Source: Cyclobacterium amurskyense (GTDB lineage Bacteria; Bacteroidota; Bacteroidia; Cytophagales; Cyclobacteriaceae). From it: 64,000 bases of DNA. The notes under the pieces were generated by a model. It saw only the letters and a list, made by a program, of their open reading frames with translations. It had not been told where the DNA came from and searched no databases. The position numbers and the translations under genes are program-made. This document shows positions 47,101 through 55,996 of this stretch, piece by piece (position 1 is the first letter of the stretch; the number at the start of each line of letters is the position of its first letter). The DNA is taken from NCBI RefSeq assembly GCF_001050135.1, contig NZ_CP012040.1:5349001-5413000 (forward strand). Reading direction: 5' to 3'.

Positions 47101-47481
47101 GGCGGAGGAAGAAGAAGTATGACTACTGAATACTTCAACAATTACTGGACGCCAAACAGGACTGATGCAGCTTATGCATCCCCTACAAGAAAAAGCGCAG
47201 ACGGTTCGAGTGTTTCGGGAAGCCTTTTGTTCAAAGGAACCTATGTAAATATTCAAAATGTAGTTTTAGGATATACTTTACCTAATGAAATTGCAAACAG
47301 GGCCAACATTAGCAATTTACGAGTATACATGAGTGTACAGAATGCTTTCTTTATTACAAAATACCCAGGTTACAATCCTGAAGTCAACTATCAGGGAAAT
47401 TCTGCTTTGTCACAAGGCATAGACAGAGGAGCATATCCTTTGGCAAGAACCATCTCTTTAGGTATCAATTTAGCATTGTAA
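44143..47481 (+). CDS. SusC/RagA-type TonB-dependent outer-membrane transporter
   Basis: A 1112-residue protein. The N-terminal export signal is long (about 1-37, ending VVANTA-like). It is followed by a carboxypeptidase-regulatory-like beta-sandwich (about 60-140: IKGVVTDANGEPLPGVTISIPGT), a TonB-box region VVVIGYGTQERKD, the plug with LQGKMAGVRISNNNSAPGGGSNIVIRG and DASSSAIYGTQAANGVILVTTKKG, and a 22-strand barrel ending in a terminal aromatic-rich strand (ARTISLGINLAL). No N-terminal STN signalling domain is present. It works with the SusD lipoprotein 13 bases downstream to import an oligomeric substrate, probably glycan, but peptide or other is possible. Confidence 0.95.
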   Translation: MKKSIPLRRIGCKKLFTGLLLASLTTGQMLVNPVVANTAFTPGINELGSHLAFANSPIVDVTIKGVVTDANGEPLPGVTISIPGTSIGTVTDIDGSYSMTVPENATLVFSFIGFEKQSVAIGGRSILNVTLNENVSALEEVVVIGYGTQERKDISTAISSASAEDLKDRPSSNFAQSLQGKMAGVRISNNNSAPGGGSNIVIRGVSSINASNSPLIVIDGFPIKDGYNKTENPLNSINPADIESIEVLKDASSSAIYGTQAANGVILVTTKKGKSGKPSITVNATTGVQSMLNKVEVLNRDQFLQMMDESRAAAYVIEDPNFGTNDPEAPLWQWTDSDETRISNWTNYSQYSAGMQDPYQMFYRWITVTDTTKNSPHNTDWQDVISQMGKTNDIQLSASGGTDDITYRISGGYFNQEGIVKSSGYDRFSFRANIDMKVNNYLKLGLMLAPSLENTQVLANTEGGSTRNPFYNALGLPPIWAPTDENGVPHYYGTESTYENPWFWNLDFAVNPLSNFQIEDKRRTVKNLATIYTEINLMEGLTFRSEFHTQFRFWERNYFLPNSMPTTSQPFSRSRGINQVTSSFTWNSQNFLTYAKKFDAHSLNAMVGYSVDEASYRSTYINKYDYPTDLIPTLNQGVTIVNAQNDARTNRSSESMIGSFARVIYNYDSKYYFTGSIRRDGSSKFGKDNKWGVFPSMSVAWRASDENFFEPLRSVVNDLKIRGGWGVIGNAGISNYLALSTLNSGAYVLGAGSTVAPSYVDGKVANSSLGWEETTDFTIGTDVELFDSRVTFSVDYFHRLTENMLFNLPLPVVTGFSSFMANAGSMRNRGYEYSISTRNLDGVFTWNTSANLSYYRNRVLDIGKDKRPIINNNGYTAENRPLAGIWGYSNLGAFDDWEDVKTSPIFNPQQALWSKRSNPGTPKAADVNGDGILDSNDQTVIGQNNPAFVWGMTNNFGYKNFDFSVHVNGVQGGDLSMVEFESMLGRGGGRRSMTTEYFNNYWTPNRTDAAYASPTRKSADGSSVSGSLLFKGTYVNIQNVVLGYTLPNEIANRANISNLRVYMSVQNAFFITKYPGYNPEVNYQGNSALSQGIDRGAYPLARTISLGINLAL

Positions 47482-47494
47482 ACAGCTCTCAATC

Positions 47495-48979
47495 ATGAAA
47501 AAAATAATTAATCTACTTATAATAGCGACACTCCTCGTTTCCTGCTCGGAAGAATTCCTTGACAGACAACCTGAGGATGCACTTTCTACGGGGGCATTTT
47601 ACAATAACCCCTCTGAAATCAAAGCAGGCCTAATGGCATGTTATTCTCCTTACCAGAATATCTATTCTCGTTCTGAGGTACCACAATACCTGGAAATCAT
47701 ATCTGATGATGCGAAAGATGTCTTGTGGCAAAGCAATGACTACTTGTTCAAAAAGAATACTGGAAACTCCCGACCAAACTTTTGGAGAGACCATTACAAA
47801 GTCATTGTAAATTCCAATAACATTATTAATATCATTGAGAATTATACTCCTTTGAATAGTAGTGAGGAAGAATTGGTAAAAGTATACAAAGGAGAAGCAA
47901 AATTCCTTAGAGCCTTAGCCTATTTCAATCTTGTACGTCTTTATGGAGATGTTCCTAAAATCGTAGAAAGACTGGATGATCCTACCAAAGCAATCGGTAT
48001 TGGAAGAACTTCAGCTACTGAAATATACAATTCAGTTATCATTCCTGATTTAGAAGCAGCTATTGCTGATTGTCTTAAAAAAGGTGATGCTGGTCTTCAG
48101 GGAGAAGAAGCACGAGCGACTAAAGGTGCTGCCATGACCATTCTTGGTAAAGTTTATTTAACATTGAAAAACCACTCCAAAGCTGAAGAGGTTTTGAAAA
48201 GATTGATCGTAAGCAAAGAAGCTGGTGAATATTCACTATTAAGTGACTTTTCACAAATCCATAAAATGGACAACAAGTTTAATGATGAATCCATTTTTGA
48301 AATCAACTACAATGCTTCTTTGGGTCAGCCTAACTTCTTGTTCAAATGGATGACCAACGAGAACGGATACCTTTATGGAATCGCTTCAGGCGGTGGACCA
48401 GTGATTATGTTTAACTTAATGGAAGATTTCGTTGAGGACAATGACTGGATAGGCGAACCAGACTGGACTAGATACAATGCAACGCTTGATTCAGGATTAT
48501 TAGAAGGTGGTAGCCCTGAATTACAACCATGGCCTAAAAAATTCACTCCAGAAACAAGTACCCTAGCCCAATACAATATAACTGGTACGGATTACAATTA
48601 CATGGTAACCAGGTATGCTGATGCCCTTTTGATGTATGGTGAAGCATTGGTTGGCAATAACAAGGCAAGTGAAGCCCTACCCTATTTTAATATGGTTAGA
48701 GAAAGAGCTGGACTTAATGGCTTGACCGTTGACCAATTGGACATAGACCGAATTCTACATGAAAGAAGACTAGAATTGGCTTTTGAAGGACATAGGTATT
48801 TTGACTTGGTAAGAACAGATAAAGCAGTGGAAAAAATCTCTTGGGCACTTATGACCATCGTTGGTTATGATGCCAGAATATTTACCACGGAACCAATAGA
48901 AGAATACCAACTTTTATTGCCTATCCCTGTAGGAGAGATTCAAAAAGACGCTTCTCTTAATCAAAATCCTGGTTATTAA
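47495..48979 (+). CDS. SusD/RagB-type outer-membrane substrate-binding lipoprotein
   Basis: A 494-residue lipoprotein with lipobox LLVSC (Cys17) followed by SEEFLDRQPEDALSTGAFYNN, the classic SusD start. TPR-like helices include EAKFLRALAYFNLVRLYGDVPKI. The C-terminal signature LHERRLELAFEGHRYFDLVR and a closing PIPVGEIQ...NQNPGY are also typical. It caps the SusC channel and captures the substrate. Gap of 13 bases to susC and 81 to the next lipoprotein. Confidence 0.95.
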   Translation: MKKIINLLIIATLLVSCSEEFLDRQPEDALSTGAFYNNPSEIKAGLMACYSPYQNIYSRSEVPQYLEIISDDAKDVLWQSNDYLFKKNTGNSRPNFWRDHYKVIVNSNNIINIIENYTPLNSSEEELVKVYKGEAKFLRALAYFNLVRLYGDVPKIVERLDDPTKAIGIGRTSATEIYNSVIIPDLEAAIADCLKKGDAGLQGEEARATKGAAMTILGKVYLTLKNHSKAEEVLKRLIVSKEAGEYSLLSDFSQIHKMDNKFNDESIFEINYNASLGQPNFLFKWMTNENGYLYGIASGGGPVIMFNLMEDFVEDNDWIGEPDWTRYNATLDSGLLEGGSPELQPWPKKFTPETSTLAQYNITGTDYNYMVTRYADALLMYGEALVGNNKASEALPYFNMVRERAGLNGLTVDQLDIDRILHERRLELAFEGHRYFDLVRTDKAVEKISWALMTIVGYDARIFTTEPIEEYQLLLPIPVGEIQKDASLNQNPGY

Positions 48980-49060
48980 TAAACTTAGCAGCGAGCTTCT
49001 GAATTCAATTCGAAACTTGAAATTCAAAATTGAATTTGCTACTAATTAAATTTTAAGAAA

Positions 49061-49564
49061 ATGAAAAAGATAAATAATATAGTAATTGTGGGGATTTTAG
49101 CTCCATTTATTTTCTTCTCCTGCCTGCAGGAGGACATAGTACCCGTACCAACTGTCAGAGACGTAAAAATGTACATGACAGATATTGAAGGAAACGATTC
49201 GTTGATATCTAATCCTACCGCCAATAAATCATTCCGTTTTGTGGTGGATACTGATGCAGATATCGCTACGGTATGGCCTGGAGGAGAACGTCGAATCATG
49301 AAAAAAGTGAATACTGAAACAGATTCATTGGACATGTTTGGTCATCCGGTACTTATTGTAAGTGATTATTATATGGATTACGGGCTGGTAAAAGCAAGAG
49401 GTTTTAAAACCGCACTTGGTGAGACTGGCTGGTATACTTCTTATACCTATAAAGCAAGTGGAGACTTTGACTTAACGATAGTTGTTACCAATCATGGTTA
49501 TAATAGCGCTGACTACAAACAGGTAGTGCATGAAGCTGGAACAATTACGGTATTGGAAGAATAA
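49061..49564 (+). CDS. Small lipoprotein in the SusCD operon, PKD/DUF5017-like
   Basis: A 167-residue lipoprotein: lipobox FIFFSC (Cys21). The body is a single beta-sandwich-like domain (FRFVVDTDADIATVWPGGERRI ... YTYKASGDFDLTIVVTNHGYN) resembling the PKD-like or SusE-type N-terminal domains of surface glycan-binding proteins, but with no C-terminal binding domains. It is probably a small surface accessory protein for the SusCD complex. Third and last gene of this plus-strand set, followed by a strong terminator. Confidence 0.7.
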   Translation: MKKINNIVIVGILAPFIFFSCLQEDIVPVPTVRDVKMYMTDIEGNDSLISNPTANKSFRFVVDTDADIATVWPGGERRIMKKVNTETDSLDMFGHPVLIVSDYYMDYGLVKARGFKTALGETGWYTSYTYKASGDFDLTIVVTNHGYNSADYKQVVHEAGTITVLEE

Positions 49565-49585
49565 TCTAACAGTCTAATTGAATAT

Positions 49586-49628
49586 AAAAAGAGCCCTTTT
49601 CCTATGACTTGGAAAAGGGCTCTTTTTT
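49586..49628. terminator. Bidirectional Rho-independent terminator
   Basis: A 17-bp stem AAAAAGAGCCCTTTTCC / GGAAAAGGGCTCTTTTT around an eight-base loop, with A and T flanks. It lies between the convergent susCD-lipoprotein set and phospholipase C. Confidence 0.95.
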
Positions 49629-49714
49629 ATTAATTGCCAGTTGGTAAAACCAAAATAGGTAAAGGTTTTTCAACCAAAAGGTAACCAGCTCAAAATCAAA
49701 TTAATACAAAGGGT

Positions 49715-52270
49715 TTAGCCAAGTTTAAAAGAAACTTCCCCGCCCATTAAAGGATCGGAAATACTGTCTAAGCCCAACTCTAAACGACCACAATACCTTC
49801 TGCTAAAGGTAGTATTGCCTATGGTCCTTAAGGTAAAATCATACCAGCCCTTGCTCTTAGAAGTAGACACTCGAATTGCTTGCTTCTCACCAGCCAAAAC
49901 TGTCATGGAATTCTTTCCGTGATTGTAGGCATTGTCTCTCACTTCTATAGTAAGCTTTCCCTGGGAAGTGTTTTCCATTTCAATATTGTAATAGCCAGTA
50001 TTACTTTTAGTATCCAGGCTATAGGAGGAGTTTAAAGACAATTTAGGATCATTTTTATTTCCTTTAAACTCTCTAAAGAAACCATTTGGCCCATATACTT
50101 GCAAATGATAGGTATTACCTTCAAATGCATCCAAAGGCCATATATAATTCAGGCTATCTCCTGCTTTCACTGCAAAAGACCAGTTTTTAGCATTTTCAAA
50201 TGTATTGGATTTCGGGTCCTTATAGCCTCCTGGAGCATATACGGTAAAAGGAGCACCAAGTGCTTCTTTACCGAACTTCTTATCGGAAGCGCTTAAATCT
50301 AGCACTATTGCATCGTGAGAACGGTTAAATTCCCCTTCCACATACAACTCATAGGCAAGCGCATTGGAGGGCTTGGTTCCCGGCTCTTGTTTAGGCATCA
50401 AGGGCGATTGCAGATGGGTATTGTTAACTTGACTTATCTCAGCGTCAGTCAACACTTTAAAATTGTCTGGAATGTCCTTATAGCTAGCGTTCAGAATCTT
50501 TTTAACATGCCCTTCCATGGTTAAGAAATCAGGCAAGTCAATTTTCTCACCATTATAAGGCCTAAAAACAGAAGTAAGGTCACCACTCACTGTACGTCTC
50601 CAAGAACTAATATTGTCTTCTTTAATCTTTTTACCTGTTTTATGGGATAACAACTTTTCCATAAACATAATTGTAGAAGATATATCAAAAACTTCCGAAT
50701 TCACCCAGCCACCTCTACTCCAGGGCGAGGCAACAATTAGAGGCACTCTATATCCCAAACCTACCGGACTTTCACGAACATCTTCAGCATCCATTCCTGG
50801 ATAATTTTCTTCTTGTTCTTTAAATACAAATTCAGTTCTGGCATCTATGCCTTTGGATACTTTTCCTGCACTTGGGTCATTCGGTTTTGGTGGAACAAAT
50901 GGTGGTACATGATCAAAATAACCATCATTCTCATCGTAATTCAGTATAAATATCGTCTTTTTCCAAACCTCTGGATTCTTTGTTAGAATTTCTAGAGCTT
51001 CAGAAACATACCAAGCACCATACCAAGGAGCAGAAGGGTGATCAGAGAAATTCTTTGGGGCTACTAAATAGGAAACAGTTGGAAGATTTCCAGAATCAAC
51101 ATCTTTCCTAAATTCGTAAAATATATCTCCTTTTGGAATTTTTGTTGACCTTTTTTCGCCATCTTCTTCATACTCCAGCATCTCCGTTTTGTGGTAATCC
51201 GGATCTGCGATATTCGTCGTGAAAGCTCGCTGATGCATTTCCTTTTCTCTAGGAGAAAGTTTTTCAAAGGCTTCAGGCCCAAATTTTTCTATAGACTCAT
51301 TTACAAATTCAATGGCCTCTTTTTTAGATGCTATTGCTTTTCTTATATCCGCTTTGTCAGTTTCTACCGCATTTGAGAGAGAAGCTTCCAATTTGGCAAT
51401 TTCGCCTGGAAGTGACTTTTGTTTGTGCTTTAAAAACTCATAATGACCAGGTGTATAGCGAACCTCAAATTGCTTGAACCATTCCAGGTTATTGTCAGTA
51501 AAATTGGACAACCAAGATCGGTCATCTCCTTCAAGCATAGTGGATAAACTCACCTCATTCTGGTATACCTTCCAAGGAATACCATTGTCTTGTAAGCGAT
51601 CCGGGAAAGTTTTCCAATCGACTTCTTTGCCATAGGTATGTTCGCCATTTCGCACTAGAGGTTTTTCCCCAACCATGCCTACTGTTTTACCTGCCCAGTG
51701 AAAGTTTCTGTTGGTAGTAGTACCTGTAAGCGCCCCACAAAAATGCTGGTCACAAACGGTAAATGCATCCGCAAACGCATAATAAAATGGGATGTCTTGT
51801 CTTTCATAAAAACCCATGGTCATGGGAACATGTCGGTACTCTTTTCTACCTGGTCTTTTGGCTTCTATCCAACCATCATATTTACCATTGTTCCGCGCAT
51901 CCACTTGATTCTCCCAAGAATGAGGAATATCACTCATCCAGGTCGCTTTGGTCTCATTTATATTAAACCTAAAAGGCGTAAAAGCATTTCCTTTATTGTC
52001 TCTTTGTAACCAAACTTTGTCTTTATTAGGCAATGAAATAGTTCTTGGGTCATTAAAACCCCGAACACCTTTTAATTTCCCAAAACAATGGTCAAACGAC
52101 CTGTTTTCCTGCATTAACAATACTACATGCTCTGCATCTTTAAAGGTTGTTCCTGGATCAGGATTAATTGCCATAGCTTTTTCTATAGAAGCGGGTAAAA
52201 CACCCCAAAGCCCTAGTCCCCCAGAAAAAAGTGCCGCTTTCTTTAGAAAATCTCTTCTATTCTCATTCAT
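49715..52270 (-). CDS. Secreted phospholipase C, phosphocholine-type (Tat-exported)
   Basis: An 851-residue phosphoesterase-family phospholipase C. The Tat signal NRRDFLKKAALFSGG (residues 4-18) begins the protein. Catalytic-domain blocks are ENRSFDHCFGKLKGVRGF (with the Thr/Asn metal region), TGTTTNRNFHW and NYDENDGYFDHVPPF. A C-terminal region of two beta-sandwich repeats (DUF756-like) spans about 650-851. Homologues such as Pseudomonas PlcH/PlcN release head groups from phosphatidylcholine or related lipids; the exact head-group preference cannot be read here. It is 271 bases downstream of the aldehyde dehydrogenase gene on the same strand, with no obvious terminator between. Confidence 0.9.
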   Translation of the reverse strand: MNENRRDFLKKAALFSGGLGLWGVLPASIEKAMAINPDPGTTFKDAEHVVLLMQENRSFDHCFGKLKGVRGFNDPRTISLPNKDKVWLQRDNKGNAFTPFRFNINETKATWMSDIPHSWENQVDARNNGKYDGWIEAKRPGRKEYRHVPMTMGFYERQDIPFYYAFADAFTVCDQHFCGALTGTTTNRNFHWAGKTVGMVGEKPLVRNGEHTYGKEVDWKTFPDRLQDNGIPWKVYQNEVSLSTMLEGDDRSWLSNFTDNNLEWFKQFEVRYTPGHYEFLKHKQKSLPGEIAKLEASLSNAVETDKADIRKAIASKKEAIEFVNESIEKFGPEAFEKLSPREKEMHQRAFTTNIADPDYHKTEMLEYEEDGEKRSTKIPKGDIFYEFRKDVDSGNLPTVSYLVAPKNFSDHPSAPWYGAWYVSEALEILTKNPEVWKKTIFILNYDENDGYFDHVPPFVPPKPNDPSAGKVSKGIDARTEFVFKEQEENYPGMDAEDVRESPVGLGYRVPLIVASPWSRGGWVNSEVFDISSTIMFMEKLLSHKTGKKIKEDNISSWRRTVSGDLTSVFRPYNGEKIDLPDFLTMEGHVKKILNASYKDIPDNFKVLTDAEISQVNNTHLQSPLMPKQEPGTKPSNALAYELYVEGEFNRSHDAIVLDLSASDKKFGKEALGAPFTVYAPGGYKDPKSNTFENAKNWSFAVKAGDSLNYIWPLDAFEGNTYHLQVYGPNGFFREFKGNKNDPKLSLNSSYSLDTKSNTGYYNIEMENTSQGKLTIEVRDNAYNHGKNSMTVLAGEKQAIRVSTSKSKGWYDFTLRTIGNTTFSRRYCGRLELGLDSISDPLMGGEVSFKLG

Positions 52271-52541
52271 AATTTAAATACGATTAAAACACATTAATTA
52301 AATCTCAAACCGGATTCAGGTATTCGTACTAACTAAGGGAAAATCGATAAGCTTTAGTATCCAAATATTTTTTCCACTCATGGGTAAAATTATAATTTTA
52401 TTGTGAAAACCATAGAGATAGATTATTGTCAAATGGTTAATTCTCCACTTAGCCTATGGTTTTGTTAATAAGTGAACTTAAATGAAAATCAAAAACATTT
52501 TCACCTAAACTACAGCTTATTTGGCCTTTAAAGAGAGAAAA

Positions 52542-53906
52542 CTAACCTCTCAATTGGTAAGCCTTAGGTTGGGTAAAGGCCCGAATCCCCATATAGGACA
52601 AGGTCACTCCCATACCAGAATTCTTTCTTCCTGTCCATGGTAAATTTGGACTCACTCTGTCACAACAGTTCACATAAACGGTTCCAGTTGGTAACCCTTC
52701 AACCAATTCTTTCGCTCTTAATTCATTTCCTGAAAATACTGCAGCGGTCAGCCCATAAGCCGTATCCTTCATAAGTTCAAAGGCTTCCTGGTCATTTTTT
52801 ACTTTCTGAATCCCTATTATTGGCCCAAAAGACTCTTCCTTCATAAGGTCCATGCTATGGTCCACATTTGATAAAACAGCAGGAGTCAAGTAATAACCTT
52901 TATCTCCCCATCTTTCTCCTCCATACAGAACTTTAGCTCCTTTATTTTTAGCATCTGCTATCTGGGAAAGAATGACATCCATTTGATCAGCTCTGGTGAG
53001 CGGTCCTATAAACGTGCCCTCTTCCATAGGGTCACCGATTTTATAAGTGGAAACTTCGTCCACAAAAGCAGCTACAAACTCATCGTAAATCTTTTCATGC
53101 ACATATACCCTTTCAACAGCACAACAGCTCTGACCATTATTGTAAAAGGCGCCCTCAGCAGCATTTATTGCTGCTTGTTTTACATCTGCCACATCCTCCA
53201 TCACATACAAAGGATCTTTACCTCCTAATTCCAACTGCACAGGCACCAATTTGGAAGCCACCTTTTGGGCAATGTATTTACCTGTTTTATAAGATCCTGT
53301 GAAGAAATAGCCATCCAAATCTGCCTCCAACAACATCTCTCCCACTTCAGCTCCACCAATAAAGCATCCAAAAGCATTTTTAGGAATTCCAGCTTCCCAA
53401 AGTAAATCTCTAAATTTAAGCCCTGTAAGTGAGGCAAACTCTGAGGGTTTATAAGCTACAGCATTTCCTGCCAATAACGCATATAAAAACACATTGTACC
53501 CCACATTGTATGGGAAATTCCAAGCAGAAATATTGGCTATAACACCAAGTGGCTCAAAGGTAATTTCCTCTCGTGTAGCTCCCTCTTCAGTAATGATCTC
53601 CTTCTGCAACCACTTGAGTGCATCCTTCTGGATATGGTCAATTCTATTTTGGGCCCCTTTGATTTCATTTATGGCTTGCTGAATAGGTTTGCCCGTCTCC
53701 AAGGATAGGATCTTCGCCAGTTCATCAAGGTTTTCCATCACAAGGTCACCGTACTTTATAATTATCGCTACTCTTTCTTCCAAGGGCACTTTGGCCCATA
53801 TTTTTTGTCCTTCAATTAACGCAGCTATTTTATTGTTTACCTCTACAGGGGTATCCTCAGTTAGCTTTTCAATTGTACTTCCAGTAGCAGGGTTGATGAT
53901 ATTCAT
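52542..53906 (-). CDS. NAD(P)-dependent aldehyde dehydrogenase
   Basis: A 454-residue ALDH superfamily enzyme, the length of short succinate-semialdehyde-type dehydrogenases. Motifs: NISAWNFPYNVGYNVFLYALLAGNAVAYKPSE, the general-base Glu in VQLELGGKDPLYV, and the catalytic Cys in FYNNGQSCCAVERVYV. In this operon it would oxidise the gamma-glutamyl-linked aldehyde produced by the adjacent Fe-alcohol dehydrogenase to the acid. A generic succinate-semialdehyde or gamma-aminobutyraldehyde role is the alternative. Three bases after the PuuD-like gene. Confidence 0.9.
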   Translation of the reverse strand: MNIINPATGSTIEKLTEDTPVEVNNKIAALIEGQKIWAKVPLEERVAIIIKYGDLVMENLDELAKILSLETGKPIQQAINEIKGAQNRIDHIQKDALKWLQKEIITEEGATREEITFEPLGVIANISAWNFPYNVGYNVFLYALLAGNAVAYKPSEFASLTGLKFRDLLWEAGIPKNAFGCFIGGAEVGEMLLEADLDGYFFTGSYKTGKYIAQKVASKLVPVQLELGGKDPLYVMEDVADVKQAAINAAEGAFYNNGQSCCAVERVYVHEKIYDEFVAAFVDEVSTYKIGDPMEEGTFIGPLTRADQMDVILSQIADAKNKGAKVLYGGERWGDKGYYLTPAVLSNVDHSMDLMKEESFGPIIGIQKVKNDQEAFELMKDTAYGLTAAVFSGNELRAKELVEGLPTGTVYVNCCDRVSPNLPWTGRKNSGMGVTLSYMGIRAFTQPKAYQLRG

Positions 53907-53909
53907 TTT

Positions 53910-54653
53910 TTATTGTCTTTTAACTTTTTCTATAAAATAATCGTACAGTTTTAGGGGATCTAAAAGAGGTGCCCCCTTTCCTACTGAAAACTCAGGGTGC
54001 CATTGTACTCCCAAGGCATTTCCATCCTTATTTTGTAGGGCTTCTACTATCCCGTCTTCCTTACTCACGGCCAATATCTCCAAACCATCACCTACTTGTT
54101 TTACCCCCTGATGATGCACAGAGTTCACTACAGCCCGATCCACACCTTGGTAGATCTCATCAAGGGTTTTGCCCTTTTCAATTACGATTTCGTGTATTAA
54201 TGCATCGTATTTATCAGCATCCCTATGCTGAATCGCAGTTGATTTTTGCGTAGCAATGTCTTGAAACAAGCTTCCACCAAAATACACATTCATTAATTGA
54301 AATCCTCTGCAAATGGCAAAAATAGGTTTTCCTTTTTGGACAGCATAATCCATTATTCTTAGCTCATAGGCATCCCTATAAGCATCTCCCAACCACTTCC
54401 CTGGAACTATTGGGGTTTCATTGTAAGTTTCAGGAGCTAAATCGGTTCCTCCCTGAAAAACAAAGCCATCAAGTTCATCCAAAATCTCACCTAACTGGTT
54501 AATAGGAAGATCAGGCAATAAAACAGGAAGAATGCCTTTTTGGGATACGTAATTAAACATATCACATTCTACATAGGCTAAATTTTTAGGCCCAAAGACA
54601 ATCCTTGTGGGCTCTTTATACATGAAACATGCACTAATTCCTATCTTTAGCAT
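53910..54653 (-). CDS. Gamma-glutamyl-gamma-aminobutyrate hydrolase-like (PuuD family)
   Basis: A 247-residue class I glutamine amidotransferase-like hydrolase. Nucleophile Cys in FAICRGFQLMNVYFGG, catalytic His/Glu in LGVQWHPEF. The motif ETYNETPIV and the FVFQGGTDLAPE loop are typical of PuuD. The family cleaves gamma-glutamyl amides of amino acids, giving glutamate and the amine acid. It lies between the aldehyde and alcohol dehydrogenases (3 bases on each side), as the last catalytic step of a gamma-glutamylation pathway. Confidence 0.9.
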   Translation of the reverse strand: MLKIGISACFMYKEPTRIVFGPKNLAYVECDMFNYVSQKGILPVLLPDLPINQLGEILDELDGFVFQGGTDLAPETYNETPIVPGKWLGDAYRDAYELRIMDYAVQKGKPIFAICRGFQLMNVYFGGSLFQDIATQKSTAIQHRDADKYDALIHEIVIEKGKTLDEIYQGVDRAVVNSVHHQGVKQVGDGLEILAVSKEDGIVEALQNKDGNALGVQWHPEFSVGKGAPLLDPLKLYDYFIEKVKRQ

Positions 54654-54656
54654 ATT

Positions 54657-55805
54657 CTATTGGGCCTTCTCATAAATGGATTTAAAGTCAGCTTCAGTTA
54701 CTGGTTTGGGATTATTTGGATGACAGAAATCCGCAATAGCTAATGAAGCTAAGGTATCAATATGCTCATTTTTCACCCCTATTTCCGATAGTTTTGCAGG
54801 AAGCCCTAGTTTCTTATTCAAATCGTTGATATAATTTATAAAGTTTTTGCCTTCTCCTTGTTTGAGTCCTATCATTAGTCCCATTTGCTCATACCTGTCT
54901 TCAAAACCTTCATAGTTAAATTCCAACCCATGCGGCAGGTTAATGGCATTGGCCAAGCCGTGGTGGGTATCCAATAAACTGGACAATGGGTGCGCCAAGC
55001 TATGTACTATGCCCAATCCTTTCTGAAAAGCAATCGCTCCCATCATGGAAGCCATTAACATTTTACTTCTAGAGAGCAAGTCAGGTTTTAAGGTTGCTGT
55101 TTCTATGGATTCACCTATTAACTTAATTCCTTCAAGGGCAATACCGCTACACATAGGATTCCAGTTTTTGGAAAGGTAGGCCTCAATATTATGAGTAAGT
55201 GCATCCATGCCAGTAGCTGCGGTTACAAAAGAGGGCAAATCCATTGTAAGTTCTGGATCTGCGAATACTATTTTGGCCATAAGTGTTGGTGCAAATAGGA
55301 TTCTTTTCTTCTTACTCTCATTTTCTGAGATGATAGCGCTTCTTCCTACCTCACTTCCTGTTCCAGAAGTCGTAGGCACAGTAATAAAATGTGGGATTGG
55401 CTCCGTCACATATTTATCTCCACCTATCAAGTCATCGTAATCAAACAAGTCTCTGTGGTGATTGATACTTAAAGCAATGGCTCTTGCCACATCCAAGCCC
55501 ACTCCTCCTCCTATACCTATAATCGTATCTCGGTCCGTTGATTGATACAATTCTTTCCCTTTAAGCACATCCGTCTTAACTGGATTTTTATGAACATCTG
55601 AAAAAACTTCAACTGACAGACCTGATTGGCTTAGTTCTTTAACTATATTTTTAAAAAACCCAAGCTCCCTTACTATAGGATCAGTAACCAATAACGGTCT
55701 TTTTAATTGGTTTTGTTTAAGATAATCAGGCAATTCACTGATAACCCCTACTCCAAATCGGATGGTAGTAGGAAAACTAAAATTAAATTTTTGACGAATG
55801 TCCAT
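54657..55805 (-). CDS. Iron-containing alcohol dehydrogenase
   Basis: A 382-residue type III dehydrogenase. NAD-binding GGGVGLDVARAIAL, the TTSGTGSEVG loop, and metal-binding His residues in HSLAHPLSSLLDTHHGLANA are present. I start at 55805 (MDIRQKFNFSFPTTIRFG); the longer frame adds 29 residues with no homology to expect. In context it is placed where PuuB oxidase would be in a putrescine operon, which suggests the glutamylated substrate carries a hydroxyl group. Spacing 3 bases to the hydrolase; 191 bases separate it from the upstream ligase gene. Confidence 0.9.
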   Translation of the reverse strand: MDIRQKFNFSFPTTIRFGVGVISELPDYLKQNQLKRPLLVTDPIVRELGFFKNIVKELSQSGLSVEVFSDVHKNPVKTDVLKGKELYQSTDRDTIIGIGGGVGLDVARAIALSINHHRDLFDYDDLIGGDKYVTEPIPHFITVPTTSGTGSEVGRSAIISENESKKKRILFAPTLMAKIVFADPELTMDLPSFVTAATGMDALTHNIEAYLSKNWNPMCSGIALEGIKLIGESIETATLKPDLLSRSKMLMASMMGAIAFQKGLGIVHSLAHPLSSLLDTHHGLANAINLPHGLEFNYEGFEDRYEQMGLMIGLKQGEGKNFINYINDLNKKLGLPAKLSEIGVKNEHIDTLASLAIADFCHPNNPKPVTEADFKSIYEKAQ

Positions 55806-55996
55806 TTTTATAAATGAAAATATTAGTGATAAACTTGAGATATAACGGTCAAAGCCGAAATTCTTTTTCTGGTAAAATCGATTAACAACCAATTGACGCT
55901 CTACTTATTCATTTAATTGAACTAAGCTATCTAGCACAATCACCTGGTTGATTTAAATGCTCACCAACTATTTTGGGGTTTATTGCTTTCCTTTAA

